Shown in pieces: positions 17,788 through 26,714 of a DNA stretch of 64,000 nucleotides. The first letter of the stretch is position 1, and the number at the start of each line of letters is the position of its first letter. A program made the translations under genes and the position numbers. The DNA lies in assembly GCF_004137355.1 (NCBI RefSeq), contig NZ_SDVB01000106.1:100220-164219 (forward strand). The letters are read 5' to 3'. The stretch comes from Ciceribacter ferrooxidans (GTDB lineage: Bacteria > Pseudomonadota > Alphaproteobacteria > Rhizobiales > Rhizobiaceae). The notes under the pieces are model-generated. The model was not told the DNA's origin, made no database searches, and saw only the letters and a program-made list of their open reading frames with translations.

Positions 17788-19074
17788 TTATGCGGTTGCC
17801 GTCAGCAGTGCGAAGATCGGACCGATCGACTTGTAGCCCATGTACCAGGTGAGCGCACAGACCGCCGCACCGAGGACGAGCAGCCAGCGCGGGTAGCGGT
17901 ATCCGCCCATGAGGTCGGAACGGGCCCAGGCCGCATAGACGAAGATCGAAAGACCGATCGGCAGGATGAGCCCGTTGAGGCCACCGACGAAGACCAGCAT
18001 CTGCGCCGGCGGCGTGGTGATCACGACGTAGAAGAAGAGCGAGACGGCGATGAAGACGACGGTTGCGAGATTGCGGGCACGCTCGCTGATGTCGGGCTTG
18101 AAGGCGGTGAGGAAGGAAACCGAGGTATAGGCCGCGCCGATGACGGAGGTGATGGCGGCGAACCACAGGACGGCACCGAAGATGCGCAGACCGACATTGC
18201 CGGCGGCTGCCTCGAAGGCCTGGGCCGCCGGGTTGGCGCCCTTGCCGGAGATATCGATGACGACACCGCTTGCGACGACGCCGAGGATTGCGAGGAAGAG
18301 CACGTAGCGCATGAGGCCTGTCACCGCGATGCCGGAAAGTGCGGCACGGTTGACGGCACCGAGGTTTTCGATGCCGACCGTTCCCTTGTCGAGCAGGCGG
18401 TGTGCGCCGGAATACGTAATGTAGCCACCGACCGTTCCGCCGACGATTGTCGTGATCGTCGCGAAATCGATCGTGGCGGGCAGGATGGTCTGATAGAGCG
18501 CGTCACCGACCGGTGGCCCGGAGACGACGGCGACGTAGAGCGTCAGCAGGATCATCATGACGCCGGCGACGATGATCAGCCGGTCGATGGCGACGCCGGC
18601 ACGCTTGGAAAGAAAGATGCCGATTGCGATCAGGGCGCTGATCGCGCCACCCCATTTGGGGTCGAGGCCGAGCATGGCATTGAGGCCGAGGCCGGATCCG
18701 CCGATATTGCCGATATTGAAGAAGAGACCGCCGACGATGACCAGCACAGCGAGAACGTAGCCGGTTCCCGGAATGGCGGCATTGGCGATGTCGGAGGCGC
18801 GCATGCGCGTCAGCGTCACGATGCGCCAGACGTTGAGCTGGACCACGAAATCGATGACGATCGAGGCGAGGATTGCAAAAGCAAAGGCGGCGCCGAGCTT
18901 GGTCGTGAAGGTAGCGGTCTGGGTGATGAAGCCCGGACCGATCGCCGAAGTCGCCATCAGGAAGATGGCGGCGGTGAGCGACGCGCGACGCGACTTGGCC
19001 GACTGGCTGCCCGGCGTGGCGAGCGGAGCATCGGCCATCGGGCCGGCACTTTGGGATATCGAATGCTGTTCCAT
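17788..19074 (-). CDS. NRAMP-like membrane transporter (YcsG type)
   Basis: 428 residues from ATG 19074, with GGAGAGGG upstream. The first 30 residues are soluble, followed by about 11 helices. [20 protein letters not shown] at about residues 42-61 is the NRAMP first-helix region, but the DPGN metal motif of true Mn/Fe carriers is replaced by GPGFIT. The family is a distant NRAMP branch found with ycsF/pxpA genes. Context makes 5-oxoproline, glutamate or a related compound more likely than a metal; the substrate is unproven. It is the first gene of the operon and lies about 90 bases downstream of a FadR-type dyad. Confidence 0.82.
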   Translation of the reverse strand: MEQHSISQSAGPMADAPLATPGSQSAKSRRASLTAAIFLMATSAIGPGFITQTATFTTKLGAAFAFAILASIVIDFVVQLNVWRIVTLTRMRASDIANAAIPGTGYVLAVLVIVGGLFFNIGNIGGSGLGLNAMLGLDPKWGGAISALIAIGIFLSKRAGVAIDRLIIVAGVMMILLTLYVAVVSGPPVGDALYQTILPATIDFATITTIVGGTVGGYITYSGAHRLLDKGTVGIENLGAVNRAALSGIAVTGLMRYVLFLAILGVVASGVVIDISGKGANPAAQAFEAAAGNVGLRIFGAVLWFAAITSVIGAAYTSVSFLTAFKPDISERARNLATVVFIAVSLFFYVVITTPPAQMLVFVGGLNGLILPIGLSIFVYAAWARSDLMGGYRYPRWLLVLGAAVCALTWYMGYKSIGPIFALLTATA

Positions 19075-19160
19075 GAACCCTCTCCTTATGATTATCGCCG
19101 CCCGTGCGCGGAGGCCGGGCAGGTCTGCTGTATTCGACGGAGATAGCGTCGCCGCGTTTC

Positions 19161-19187
19161 ACAATTCTGTCAAGATTGTTCAACAAT
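19161..19187. promoter_or_regulatory. Predicted GntR/FCD operator
   Basis: ATTGTTCAACAAT (19175-19187) is a perfect dyad and fits the T-x-GT-N3-AC-x-A pattern of FadR-subfamily GntR proteins. A second arm, ACAAT at 19161-19165, pairs with ATTGT at 19175-19179. It lies 101 bases upstream of the transporter start and between the divergent operons, so the adjacent GntR protein is the obvious ligand. Confidence 0.65.
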
Positions 19188-19445
19188 TTTCTTTTCTGGA
19201 TCCATCATTCTGCCATTCTGTTGAGCGTAGCGGTGTGGATATGTGCAGAAACTGCCTTCCTTCTGCGCATATTCGCCGCGACCGCCCCGCGGACCTTGCC
19301 TCCCCTCCCGCTTCGGGGATATTGCCCCATAGGGTTTCTCCCAGTTTCGGAAACCAGCAGAAGCAAGGTGCGGGGGGCGCCCCGGGGACAAGCAGGGATC
19401 ACCGGAGGAGCCGGAAGGGCACGGCGTTCGCGCTGAAAGGGGCTA

Positions 19446-20108
19446 ATGACACATCACGATCCAGCACTGACCCTGGCACAGCGGCTTGCCGAACAGATCC
19501 GCGCGCGGCTGATCGCCGGCGAACTGAAGCCCGGCCAGCGGCTCTCGGAAGCAGCGCTGAGCGACAATCTAGACGTCTCGCGCAATTCGCTTCGGGAAGC
19601 CTTTCGCCTGCTCACCAAGGAAGGTCTCCTGCGGCACGAGCCGAACCGCGGCGTCTTCGTCGCCACGCCGAGCATGGCCTCGATCATCGACATCTACCGG
19701 GTCCGCCGTCTGATCGAGTGCCGGGCGCTCGAACAGGCCTACCCGCAGCATCCGGCCGTCCAGCGCATGCATGAGGCCGTCGAGACGGCCCTGAAATGCC
19801 GCGAGGCAAAGGACTGGGTCGGCGTCGGCAGCGCCAACATGGCGTTTCATGCGGCAATCGTCGACCTCGCCGACAGCACGAGGCTCAACGCCTTCTATGG
19901 CCAGATCGCCGCCGAACTGCGCCTGAGCTTCGGCCTTCTCGAGGATCCGGAGTTCCTCCACGCGCCTTACGTCGACCTCAACGCGGCGATCCTGGAGCAG
20001 CTGAAAGCGGGCAAATCCGTTGAGGCGGCACGCGCGCTCGAAGCCTATCTCGAACGGTCCGAACGCACGGTGCTGGCAGCATTTGCAAGGCTCGAGGAGG
20101 TGGGGTAG
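19446..20108 (+). CDS. GntR-family regulator with FCD domain
   Basis: 220 residues from ATG 19446. The N-terminal winged helix is at about residues 8-72 (LAQRLAEQIRARLIAGELKPGQRLSEAALSDNL, then DVSRNSLREAFRLLTKEGLLRHEPNRGVFVA). The C-terminal FCD helical domain follows (YRVRRLIECRALEQA; NMAFHAAIVDLA with a metal/ligand His). It is divergent from the oxoprolinase operon, and the dyad at 19175-19187 in the shared spacer fits its subfamily, so it is probably the repressor of that operon, with an organic-acid effector such as oxoproline or glutamate. The effector is inference. Confidence 0.92.
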   Translation: MTHHDPALTLAQRLAEQIRARLIAGELKPGQRLSEAALSDNLDVSRNSLREAFRLLTKEGLLRHEPNRGVFVATPSMASIIDIYRVRRLIECRALEQAYPQHPAVQRMHEAVETALKCREAKDWVGVGSANMAFHAAIVDLADSTRLNAFYGQIAAELRLSFGLLEDPEFLHAPYVDLNAAILEQLKAGKSVEAARALEAYLERSERTVLAAFARLEEVG

Positions 20109-20862
20109 GCCCGCACCTGGGCGCCTGATTTGGCGTCCTCGGCGCGAGAGTGGTGCAAACCACGGGATGGGTGAATAGCGATCTTGGGCGCGACAATCCG
20201 ACTGTCGCGCACCGCATTCTCACATTGGAACTGAGAAAGCATCGCAGATGCCGGTATCGTCGAGCGAACGGCTTTCGATGGTTATCCACTGGGCGTTGAA
20301 TGCGACTTGACGCCCGCCGGGCTGGCCCTCGTGCCGTTCCTCGATGCACTCGGGACCTGGTGGGCCGGGCGGGACCGCCGTCAGACCGCCGCGGTTCCGC
20401 AGCCATCGGGTTCGGCCGTAGCGAGATGGGGAACGGCAAGATACGTCGCCGCACGATGCTCAAGCGTGGTCGCCTCGACGGACAGCGCGATTATCTGAGA
20501 GGATCGCTGCGTCGCATCCCGTCTTGGTACATTGATGCACACCGTCTTCACGGTTTCGTAACAGCTTCGGCTGCTACATCCCAGTCTGGAAACCTCTACA
20601 ACATCGGGCGCGAGGGGAGCACGCAAAACCGGCCTTTGATGTTGGTGGGGTACCTGGACCTGGCGCATTCATCGTTGCGTCGGCGATCAGGCATTTTCGA
20701 CTCATCGGCAAATGCGCTAATGACAAGAGGCTTTGAGGATACGTCCGCTCACAAATTGTTGGTTGTGCATTCTTATTTGTGCCTGCCGGCTGGAAATGGC
20801 GAATTTTCCTATGCTATGGGAACGCAGTCTGCCTTCGGGCCGTCTTTGTCGGGAGACCTAGT
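20109..20862. other. Long intergenic region upstream of the wza-like gene
   Basis: About 750 bases without a convincing gene. Several frames are open, but their products are Arg-rich and shadow-like and lack ribosome sites. The last 150 bases are more AT-rich and may hold the promoter of the export gene. The region sits between two unrelated gene blocks and could contain decayed coding sequence. Confidence 0.45.
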
Positions 20863-22032
20863 TTGAAACGTATTGTTGTGGCGGTTGTTTGTGCTGGCTT
20901 GGCAGGTTGCCAGGCTCTTCCCGGCGCAGGTCCTTTGGCAGCGGATATCAATGCCCAATCCGGTCGATCCATCGCCGAGTCGCACCGAGCCAATGCCGCG
21001 GTATTCGAAGTTGTCGACGTGGACGCACGCACGGCGAGGACCGTTGCGAACTTTTCCGTCGGCCTCCTCAAACGGCGTTTCGGCATCGGCGGCGGCGCGA
21101 AGAGCGCGGTGATCGGCGTAGGCGACCAGTTGCGCGTAACCATCTTCGAGGCAGGCTCCGACGGCCTCTTTTCGACGTCGGACTCCAAGCAGACGAACAT
21201 CGACATCGTCGTCCAGCCGGACGGCAAAGCCGCCATCCCTTATGTTGGACAGGTGGTCTTTGCCGGTCGCACACTGGAGCAGGCTCGCCAGGCCGTCCTC
21301 AGTTCTCTGGTCAACAAAGCTGTTGAGCCTGACGTGATCGTAACGAGTGCCGGCACCGCATCTCGAAACGTGACGGTCTCCGGCGCTGTGGGCAAGCCCT
21401 CGATGGTACCGCTCGGGCTCTCCGGCGAAACGATCATGGAGGTGATCGCTAAGGCAGGCGGTCCAGCCACGCAGCCCTACGAATCTTATGTGACGCTTAC
21501 ACGCGGCAACAAGACCGGCACCGCCTTGCTCCAATCGATCATCGATAATCCATCGGAAAACATCTACGTACAGCCGAAGGACCAGATATTCGTCACTCAG
21601 GACCCGCGCACGTTCACTGCTCTCGGAGAAGTCTGGAAGAACGGACGTATTCCGTTCGGCGCCAACGACGTCAACCTCCTCGAGGCCATCGCGCTGGCTG
21701 GAGGCGGAAGCGACGAACGTATCGACGCGAAAGGCTATTTTGTCTTCCGTTACGAAGAGCCCGAGATTGTTTCGGACCTACTGGGTCCTGAACGGTTCCA
21801 TGACCTTCTCTCGAAGGGCATGGCGCCGAACAAGGAAGGCAAATACCCGATCGTCTATCGTTTCGACATGTCGGTTGCCGACAGCCTCATCATCGGGCAG
21901 AATTTCCCGATCAAGAGCCGCGACGTCGTCTACGCATCCCGCCATCCGACCGTCGATTTCCAGAAGTTCATGAGGCTTGTGTCGACACCGGTTGCCACAG
22001 CGCGAACGGCTCAGCTCATAGCGAACCAGTGA
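20863..22032 (+). CDS. Outer-membrane polysaccharide export lipoprotein (Wza/OPX family)
   Basis: 389 residues from TTG 20863; GGGAGA 7-12 bases upstream decides this start. A lipoprotein signal is visible: KRIVVAVVCAGLAGC with lipobox LAGC and acylated Cys16. The export domain has VIGVGDQLRVTIFEAGSDGLFS and VVQPDGKAAIPYVGQVVFAGRTLEQARQ, followed by SLBB-like beta-grasp repeats (VTVSGAVGKPSMVPL; FTALGEVWKNGRIPFGANDVNLLEAIALAGG). It should form the outer-membrane exit channel for a capsular or exopolysaccharide. No polymerase, copolymerase or glycosyltransferase gene is next to it; the following gene is cut by an IS element, so this is a remnant of a larger locus. Confidence 0.88.
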   Translation: MKRIVVAVVCAGLAGCQALPGAGPLAADINAQSGRSIAESHRANAAVFEVVDVDARTARTVANFSVGLLKRRFGIGGGAKSAVIGVGDQLRVTIFEAGSDGLFSTSDSKQTNIDIVVQPDGKAAIPYVGQVVFAGRTLEQARQAVLSSLVNKAVEPDVIVTSAGTASRNVTVSGAVGKPSMVPLGLSGETIMEVIAKAGGPATQPYESYVTLTRGNKTGTALLQSIIDNPSENIYVQPKDQIFVTQDPRTFTALGEVWKNGRIPFGANDVNLLEAIALAGGGSDERIDAKGYFVFRYEEPEIVSDLLGPERFHDLLSKGMAPNKEGKYPIVYRFDMSVADSLIIGQNFPIKSRDVVYASRHPTVDFQKFMRLVSTPVATARTAQLIANQ

Positions 22033-22221
22033 CGGCACACATCTTCCTCATTCCGGAGGCGGGTCGCAGCGGCATGGTGAGAGGTCTCAAAGACGTCATC
22101 CTTACGACCCGCTTCTCTGCTGCACAATGCCGTGACCGCCTGTGGTCGTCGACCCGCCAGACGATCGCAGTCTGCGGCGCGGGTGACGAGCACGCCGGGG
22201 AAATTTGCGTTCTAGGCAGTC
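22029..22221 (+). pseudogene. 5' fragment of the next polysaccharide-locus gene, interrupted by the IS5-family element
   Basis: A GTG start overlaps the wza-like stop (GTGA), and the next 64 codons have G/C-rich third positions like a real gene (MTAHIFLIPEAGRSGMVRGL at the start). The frame then runs into the end of the IS element near 22222. It is too short to assign a family. Translational coupling suggests it belonged to the export locus. I could not find a convincing continuation on the far side of the IS. Confidence 0.5.
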
Positions 22222-22224
22222 GAC

Positions 22225-22698
22225 TCATAGACTTTGACACCAAATTCTTGTTGCGACGAGCTTCACAGCGGCGAGATAGTTTTCGGGACGCTTGTCGTAT
22301 CGGGTTGCGATGCCCCGGAACTGTTTGATCTTGTTGAAGAAGCGCTCCACGAGATTGCGCTGCCGGTAAACCCAGCGCGAGAAGACAAAAGAGCCCTTGC
22401 GGGTTGTCTTCGGCGGGATATTGGCCCAGGCTTTTCGCCCGGCAGCCTTGGCCCGAATGGCGTTGGTGTCATAGCCCTTGTCAGCCAGCAGGATATCTCC
22501 TTCGCCAAGCTCGTCCATCAGCGTGTCGGCCTCTGTGCAGTCGGCGACCTGGCCACCAGTCAGGCGGAGGTTGACGGGACGTCCTTCGGCGTCAACGAGC
22601 GCGTGGATTTTGCTCGTGAGCCCGCCACGGGAACGTCCCATGCCTCCATCATCTCCATCCCCTTTTTCCCGTGGCCGCATGCTGGTGAACACGGACAC
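22225..22698 (-). CDS. IS5-family transposase, second frame (orfB)
   Basis: 157 residues if started at 22698, but probably made as an orfA-orfB fusion. It contains GRSRGGLTSKIHALVDAEGRPV, the second catalytic Asp in LLADKGYDTNAIR, and the Glu in YRQRNLVERFFNKIKQFRG, the Y-(2)-R-(3)-E-(6)-K pattern of IS5/IS4-type enzymes. It overlaps orfA by about 50 bases in the +1 frame. The frame ends inside the left terminal repeat. The element may still be active if frameshifting works. Confidence 0.88.
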   Translation of the reverse strand: MSVFTSMRPREKGDGDDGGMGRSRGGLTSKIHALVDAEGRPVNLRLTGGQVADCTEADTLMDELGEGDILLADKGYDTNAIRAKAAGRKAWANIPPKTTRKGSFVFSRWVYRQRNLVERFFNKIKQFRGIATRYDKRPENYLAAVKLVATRIWCQSL

Positions 22699-22987
22699 AG
22701 GTCGAGTCGATCATGACGATATCGCCATCGTAAGCCTTGGAAACCGCCTCAAGAAGCCGATCCCAGACACCGGCCTTCCGCCAGCGGACGAAGCGATTGT
22801 AGCAGGTGGTCGGCGGACCGTAGCGCTCCGGGATTTCCGCCCAGGGCGAACCTGTCCGGAACCGCCAAAGGATGCCGTTCAGCACTCTGCGGTCATCGAC
22901 CCGAGGAACGCCGCGAGGCTTGTTGGGCAGAAGTGGCGAAAGGATTGACCATTCGTGGTCCGTAAGTTCGTAGCGGCGACGCGTCAT
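22649..22987 (-). CDS. IS5-family transposase, first frame (orfA)
   Basis: 112 residues from ATG 22987, with AGGGAGCC upstream. It holds the DUF4096 N-terminal domain (RRRYELTDHEWSILSPLLPN, then GVPRVDDRRVLNGILWRFRTGSPW) and the first catalytic Asp in VMIDSTCVRVHQHAA. It ends shortly after the run GGGAAAAAGGGG, where the second frame takes over. The rest of the catalytic domain is in orfB, so a +1 shift near that run, or transcript slippage, would be needed to make a full transposase. Confidence 0.88.
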   Translation of the reverse strand: MTRRRYELTDHEWSILSPLLPNKPRGVPRVDDRRVLNGILWRFRTGSPWAEIPERYGPPTTCYNRFVRWRKAGVWDRLLEAVSKAYDGDIVMIDSTCVRVHQHAATGKRGWR

Positions 22988-23147
22988 GAAGGCTCCCTTG
23001 TTCGGAAGCCTTGAATCATCTGTGGACGCCCCAGCAGACGCAAGTGGTAAAATGGGCTTGCACGTAGTCGGATGCTGCCATCTGTCCGGCCTTTGGTGCA
23101 GCAATAGCGCTGCTGGCCCGTATGGGAGTTCGCAGATCGGATCCACA

Positions 23148-24178
23148 TCACAACGGCGTGCTCATGACACCCTGATTCAACCTGGTTTTTCCGACCCCGT
23201 CTCGCCGACTGTTGTGCCTGTTTAGTCCCGGCATTTGATGGTGCGGATTGAGTGTAAACCGTTCTGGCTCGCTTGCCCAGATTTTGCAGATGTATTCGTA
23301 GGGAGTGAGGCCTCGCAGCGTCTTGAGCCGACGGCCGTAATTGTAGGCATCGACAAAGTCGTGGAGGTGCGCGATTAGCTGGGCATGGCTGTCGTAATGG
23401 TAACGTTTGACAGTCGCTTCCTTGATCGTTCGGTTCATCCGCTCGACCTGGCCGTTGGTCCAGGGATGCTTGATTTTGGTGAGCCTGTGCTCGATCCCGT
23501 TCTCACGACAACGCACGTCGAACATGTGCGTCATGTAGGTGGCCGTGGGTCCGTCGGCGTAGCGCGGCGGGAAGGTGAACTGGATGCCATTATCCGTCAG
23601 GACGGTATGGATTTTGTAGGGTACGGCCGCGATCAGCGCGACCAGAAAGGCGGACGCTGATGTCCTGCCCGTTTTGGTCACCAGCTGGACGAAGGCGAAC
23701 TTGCTGGTCCGGTCGATCGCCACGTAAAGATAAAGTTTGCCTTCGGCGTACGCACTTCGGCGATGTCGATGTGGAAGTAACCGATCGGGTAGGTCTTGAA
23801 CTTCCTCTTTGGTTCCTTGCCGCCCGCCACCTCTGGCAATCGGCTGATCGCATGCCGTTGTAGGCAGCGATGCAGGGACGAGCGCGTCAGATGCGGGATC
23901 GTGGCCTGCAGAGCATAGAGGCAGTCATCAAGCGGTAGCAGTGTGTGCCGGCGGAAGGCAACGATGATCGCCTCGTCTTCGATTGAAAGCGTCGTCGAGT
24001 GCACGTCTTTCGGACCGGTTGGCAGATCCTTGACCGCTGTCCGCCGCTTCCACTTCGCTACCGTCTTTTGGTTGATCCCATAACGCTTCGCCAGAACCCT
24101 CAGGCTCTCTTGACTATGTTGTATCGCTCGACAGACTGCCTCTGTCGTGCGGGCGCTCCCGTGTAAAATCTGACCCAT
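23148..24178 (-). pseudogene. IS481-family transposase, frameshifted
   Basis: The N-terminal part (from ATG 24178) has the helix-turn-helix ESLRVLAKRYGINQKTVAKWKRR and the HIDIAEVRT strand with the first catalytic Asp. The frame then shifts near 23730-23745: reading on in the +1 frame restores AIDRTSKFAFVQL, VLTDNGIQFT (second Asp) and HPWTNGQVERMNRTIKEA (Glu). A single missing base between CGTAC and GCCGAA explains the break. In the C-terminal frame the stop lies outside the IS at 23148, because the usual stop would be formed by flanking sequence. The transposase is therefore probably inactive. Confidence 0.85.
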
Positions 24179-24234
24179 AGCGCATCCTTCCATTCCTGGC
24201 CGAATAATGCACCATCAAATGCCGGGACTAAACA
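23219..24234 (-). mobile_element. IS481-family insertion sequence with 26-bp perfect inverted repeats
   Basis: The left end at 23219-23244 begins TGTTTAGTCCCGGCATTTGA, and 24209-24234 is its exact reverse complement over 26 bases. The 1016-bp interval holds an IS481-type transposase split by a frameshift. No clear target duplication was found. It lies directly between the IS5 element and the downstream end of a LysR gene. Confidence 0.9.
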
Positions 24235-24235
24235 C

Positions 24236-25159
24236 CTAGTCTCTGTTCAGTTCTGCCTGCAAATTCCGGCGCATTGCGGCTGTCACGTCGCCAAGTGTGG
24301 CTATGACACGCTCCGCCAGCCGCGAGCGGCTGCTCTTGGCCGGGCGCCATACCACGAGCGCATAGGGAACGCTGACGCCGAGGCGACGCAGCACGACGCC
24401 CTTGCCGATGTGGTTTTCGGCGGTCAGCGGATTGATGATCGAGACGCCAAGCCCGGCGGAAACCATGGAACAGACGCTGGCCGCCGTCGTGGTTTCGACG
24501 GCATAGCTGCGGGTAATCCCGGCCTCGAAGAAGATATCGTCCAGCTTTCGCCTATAGGGGTCGTCCTGGGAAAAATAGACGAAGGGTTCGTTGTTGAAAT
24601 CCTCCGGCTGAAGGACCTTTTTTCCGGCAAAAGGGTGGCCGATCGGTAGCACGCAGACCAGTTCGCCAACCTCGATAACTTGGCTGACGACGCCCTGCTG
24701 CTCAAACCGTCCCTCGGTGACGCCGAGATCGAAGACGGTGGTCGACACCTCGTGCTGGAGGGAAAGCTCTTCCAGCGAGTGGAGGGAGAGATGCACGGCC
24801 GTACGGCTCTCTTGCAGCCGCTGAGCGACGCGGGGCATGACAGATTCGGCGAAGGCCGGAATTGTGGCGATACGGAAATTCGCGGCGCTGTAAGTGCGGA
24901 TCGCGGAGGCCGCGCGGCTGATTTCGTCCATGCCGACGAAGGACCGGCGCACCACTTCATGCAACAGCAATGCCTGGTTGGTGGGGGTGAGTCGCTTGCC
25001 GAATCGCAGGAACAGATCGAAGCCGATCCGCTGCTCCATTTCGCGCAATTCGCGACTAATCGTCGGTTGCGAGGTCCCGAGTGCGGCGGCAGCGGCCGTG
25101 ACGCTCTTGTTGACCATCACCGCGTTGAAAACCTCGATCTGACGCTGGTTGAGACGCAT
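24236..25159 (-). CDS. LysR-family regulator, probable activator of the adjacent lysA-type gene
   Basis: 307 residues from ATG 25159, chosen because AGGGGG lies seven bases upstream; 17 more residues upstream are possible. The helix-turn-helix is MRLNQRQIEVFNAVMVNKSV followed by TAAAAALGTSQPTISRELREMEQ. The effector domain is complete and ends at the edge of the IS481 element. In E. coli, LysR is divergent from lysA and activates it; this pair has the same arrangement, with a 212-bp spacer. Here the target is probably the whole lysA-ABC-peptidase cluster. The effector may be a diamino acid; this is inference. Confidence 0.9.
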   Translation of the reverse strand: MRLNQRQIEVFNAVMVNKSVTAAAAALGTSQPTISRELREMEQRIGFDLFLRFGKRLTPTNQALLLHEVVRRSFVGMDEISRAASAIRTYSAANFRIATIPAFAESVMPRVAQRLQESRTAVHLSLHSLEELSLQHEVSTTVFDLGVTEGRFEQQGVVSQVIEVGELVCVLPIGHPFAGKKVLQPEDFNNEPFVYFSQDDPYRRKLDDIFFEAGITRSYAVETTTAASVCSMVSAGLGVSIINPLTAENHIGKGVVLRRLGVSVPYALVVWRPAKSSRSRLAERVIATLGDVTAAMRRNLQAELNRD

Positions 25160-25248
25160 ATACGGCCCCCTATTCAAAGCCTGGAGCGGGGGATTGCCCG
25201 CATCGGTCACGCCCCTCTGGGCATGACAAAAATCAATAAAAGCGGTTG

Positions 25249-25261
25249 TTCATATATCGAA
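25249..25261. promoter_or_regulatory. Candidate LysR box (T-N11-A dyad)
   Basis: TTCATATATCGAA is a T-N11-A site with TTC/GAA arms, placed 88 bases upstream of the lysR start and 110 upstream of the decarboxylase start. The surroundings are AT-rich, as expected for a shared promoter region. Confidence 0.45.
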
Positions 25262-25371
25262 TCTGCATAAAACGGCTTTAGTATTTATTTCTCAAGCATG
25301 ACAATATCTGAAATCACTCACACGTTCGACGGTCAGACAGGCCGACATTCGTGATGGGATGACACGACAAC

Positions 25372-26703
25372 ATGGCAATAACAAACCCCAGGAAGCTTAA
25401 GTCAAACCAGCAGGAGTGGTTTCACTATCGCACCGGTGAACTACATGTGGAAAACCTCTGTCTCAACGACATCGCAAGAGAGGTTCCCACGCCGTTCTAC
25501 TGCTACTCGGCAGAGGCGATGCGCTGGGCTTATTCGATTCTTTCCGACGCATTGAGCCCCATCGGCGTTTCGATCTGTTTTGCGGTTAAGGCGAACAGCA
25601 ATATCGCGGTGCTCCGGCTTCTGTCCGAATGCGGTTGCGGCATGGACATCGTTTCCGCCGGTGAACTGGAGCGGGCACTGACCGCAGGCGCGCCGGCCTC
25701 GCAAATCATCTTTTCCGGTGTCGGCAAGACTCGGGCCGAAATTGCCCGCGCCCTCGAGGCTGGCATCCACCAGATCAATGTCGAATCGGCTGCTGAAATC
25801 GAGGTTGTCGCGGAGGTCGCCCGGTCTCTCGGCCTTCGCGCCACGATCGCGCTACGCGTCAACCCGGATGTCGACGCCAAGACCCACGCCAAGATCACCA
25901 CGGCGACAAGGGGCAGCAAGTTCGGCATCGCCATCGACGACATTCCCGAACTCTACGCCAGGGCCGCCGCACGGCCGGAGCTCAATGTGCAAGGGCTGGC
26001 CGTTCATATCGGCTCGCAAGTGCAGGATCTTTCTCCCTTCCGCCGCGCCTTCGCCGCCATGGCAGCGCTGGTGACGGCCTTGCGCGAAAAGGGCCTCGAG
26101 GTTCCGCGTCTCGATCTTGGCGGCGGCATCGGCATCGCCGTCGGTGACAATCCGGGGCCAGATATCGCCGAATATGCCGCGATCATCGCCGAGACCGTCG
26201 GAAATCTCGGCTGCCATCTAACCGTTGAGCCGGGCCGCTGGCTGGTCGGCCGTGCCGGTCTCCTGGTCACCGAACTGCTTTATCTCAAGGACGGCCAGGA
26301 CGGTCCTATCGCCATCGTCGACGCGGGCATGAACGACCTCGTGCGCCCCGCGCTCTACGATGCCAAGCATCCTGCCCTGCCGTTCCATCAGGCGAAAGGG
26401 GCGGCCGCATCGCCCCGCTACAGGATCGTCGGGCCGATCTGCGAAAGCTCGGATGATTTCGGCGCCTATGAGGGGCTTGGCGAGCTGAAGGCAGGCACTC
26501 TCCTCGCTTTCGACTGTGCCGGTGCTTACGGCGCCTCGATGGCATCGACCTACAATTCGCGCGATCTCGTGGCCGAGATTCTGGTGGATGGCGATCACTT
26601 CCGCACCATCCGCCGCCGGCAGAGCATTCGCGAAATGCTGGAGCTGGAAGACGCCGGTGATTGGCAGAGCGGCTCTGCCCCGGCGCGGAAGGCTGCCGGC
26701 TGA
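25372..26703 (+). CDS. lysA: Diaminopimelate decarboxylase-type PLP enzyme (LysA)
   Basis: 443 residues from ATG 25372. This is a fold-III PLP decarboxylase: K73 in CFAVKANSN binds PLP, VHIGSQVQD and LDLGGGIGI form the phosphate site, EPGRWLVG is the conserved Glu-Pro-Gly-Arg loop, C357 in PICESSDDFG is the catalytic Cys from the partner subunit, and YGASMASTYNSR closes the site. LysA removes the D-side carboxyl of meso-diaminopimelate to give L-lysine. It lies with a peptide ABC transporter, an L,D-transpeptidase-like protein and a D-aminopeptidase, so it may serve catabolism of peptidoglycan-derived peptides and not lysine biosynthesis. Another basic D-amino acid substrate is possible. Confidence 0.87.
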   Translation: MAITNPRKLKSNQQEWFHYRTGELHVENLCLNDIAREVPTPFYCYSAEAMRWAYSILSDALSPIGVSICFAVKANSNIAVLRLLSECGCGMDIVSAGELERALTAGAPASQIIFSGVGKTRAEIARALEAGIHQINVESAAEIEVVAEVARSLGLRATIALRVNPDVDAKTHAKITTATRGSKFGIAIDDIPELYARAAARPELNVQGLAVHIGSQVQDLSPFRRAFAAMAALVTALREKGLEVPRLDLGGGIGIAVGDNPGPDIAEYAAIIAETVGNLGCHLTVEPGRWLVGRAGLLVTELLYLKDGQDGPIAIVDAGMNDLVRPALYDAKHPALPFHQAKGAAASPRYRIVGPICESSDDFGAYEGLGELKAGTLLAFDCAGAYGASMASTYNSRDLVAEILVDGDHFRTIRRRQSIREMLELEDAGDWQSGSAPARKAAG

Positions 26704-26714
26704 ACATCTTGCTC

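Larger units (their letters stand above)
22222..23017 (-). mobile_element. IS5-family (IS427-like) insertion sequence
   Basis: About 0.8 kb containing two overlapping transposase frames on the minus strand. Imperfect inverted ends are visible: GACTCATAGACTTTGA from 22222 and, on the other strand, GATTCAAGGCTTCCGA from 23017, with 10 of 16 positions alike; similarity may extend five bases further out. The exact ends and target duplication could not be fixed. It interrupts a gene after the wza-like gene. Confidence 0.75.

Noticed and set aside
17788-19074. Calling the NRAMP-like protein a manganese or iron importer
   Set aside because: The DPGN metal motif is replaced by GPGFIT, and the operon concerns oxoproline metabolism.
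16181-19146. Two plus-strand frames of about 530 and 456 codons
   Set aside because: They lie opposite the DUF1445, pxpA and NRAMP-like genes and have low-complexity Asp/Arg/Gly-rich composition typical of shadows.
20300-20866. 188-codon frame before the wza-like gene
   Set aside because: No ribosome site or family likeness; its composition changes along its length and it ends at the exporter start.
22986-23225. 79-codon plus-strand frame between the IS5 and IS481 elements as the 3' part of the interrupted gene
   Set aside because: Codon usage and composition are not convincing, and it starts inside the IS5 element; the continuation could not be shown.
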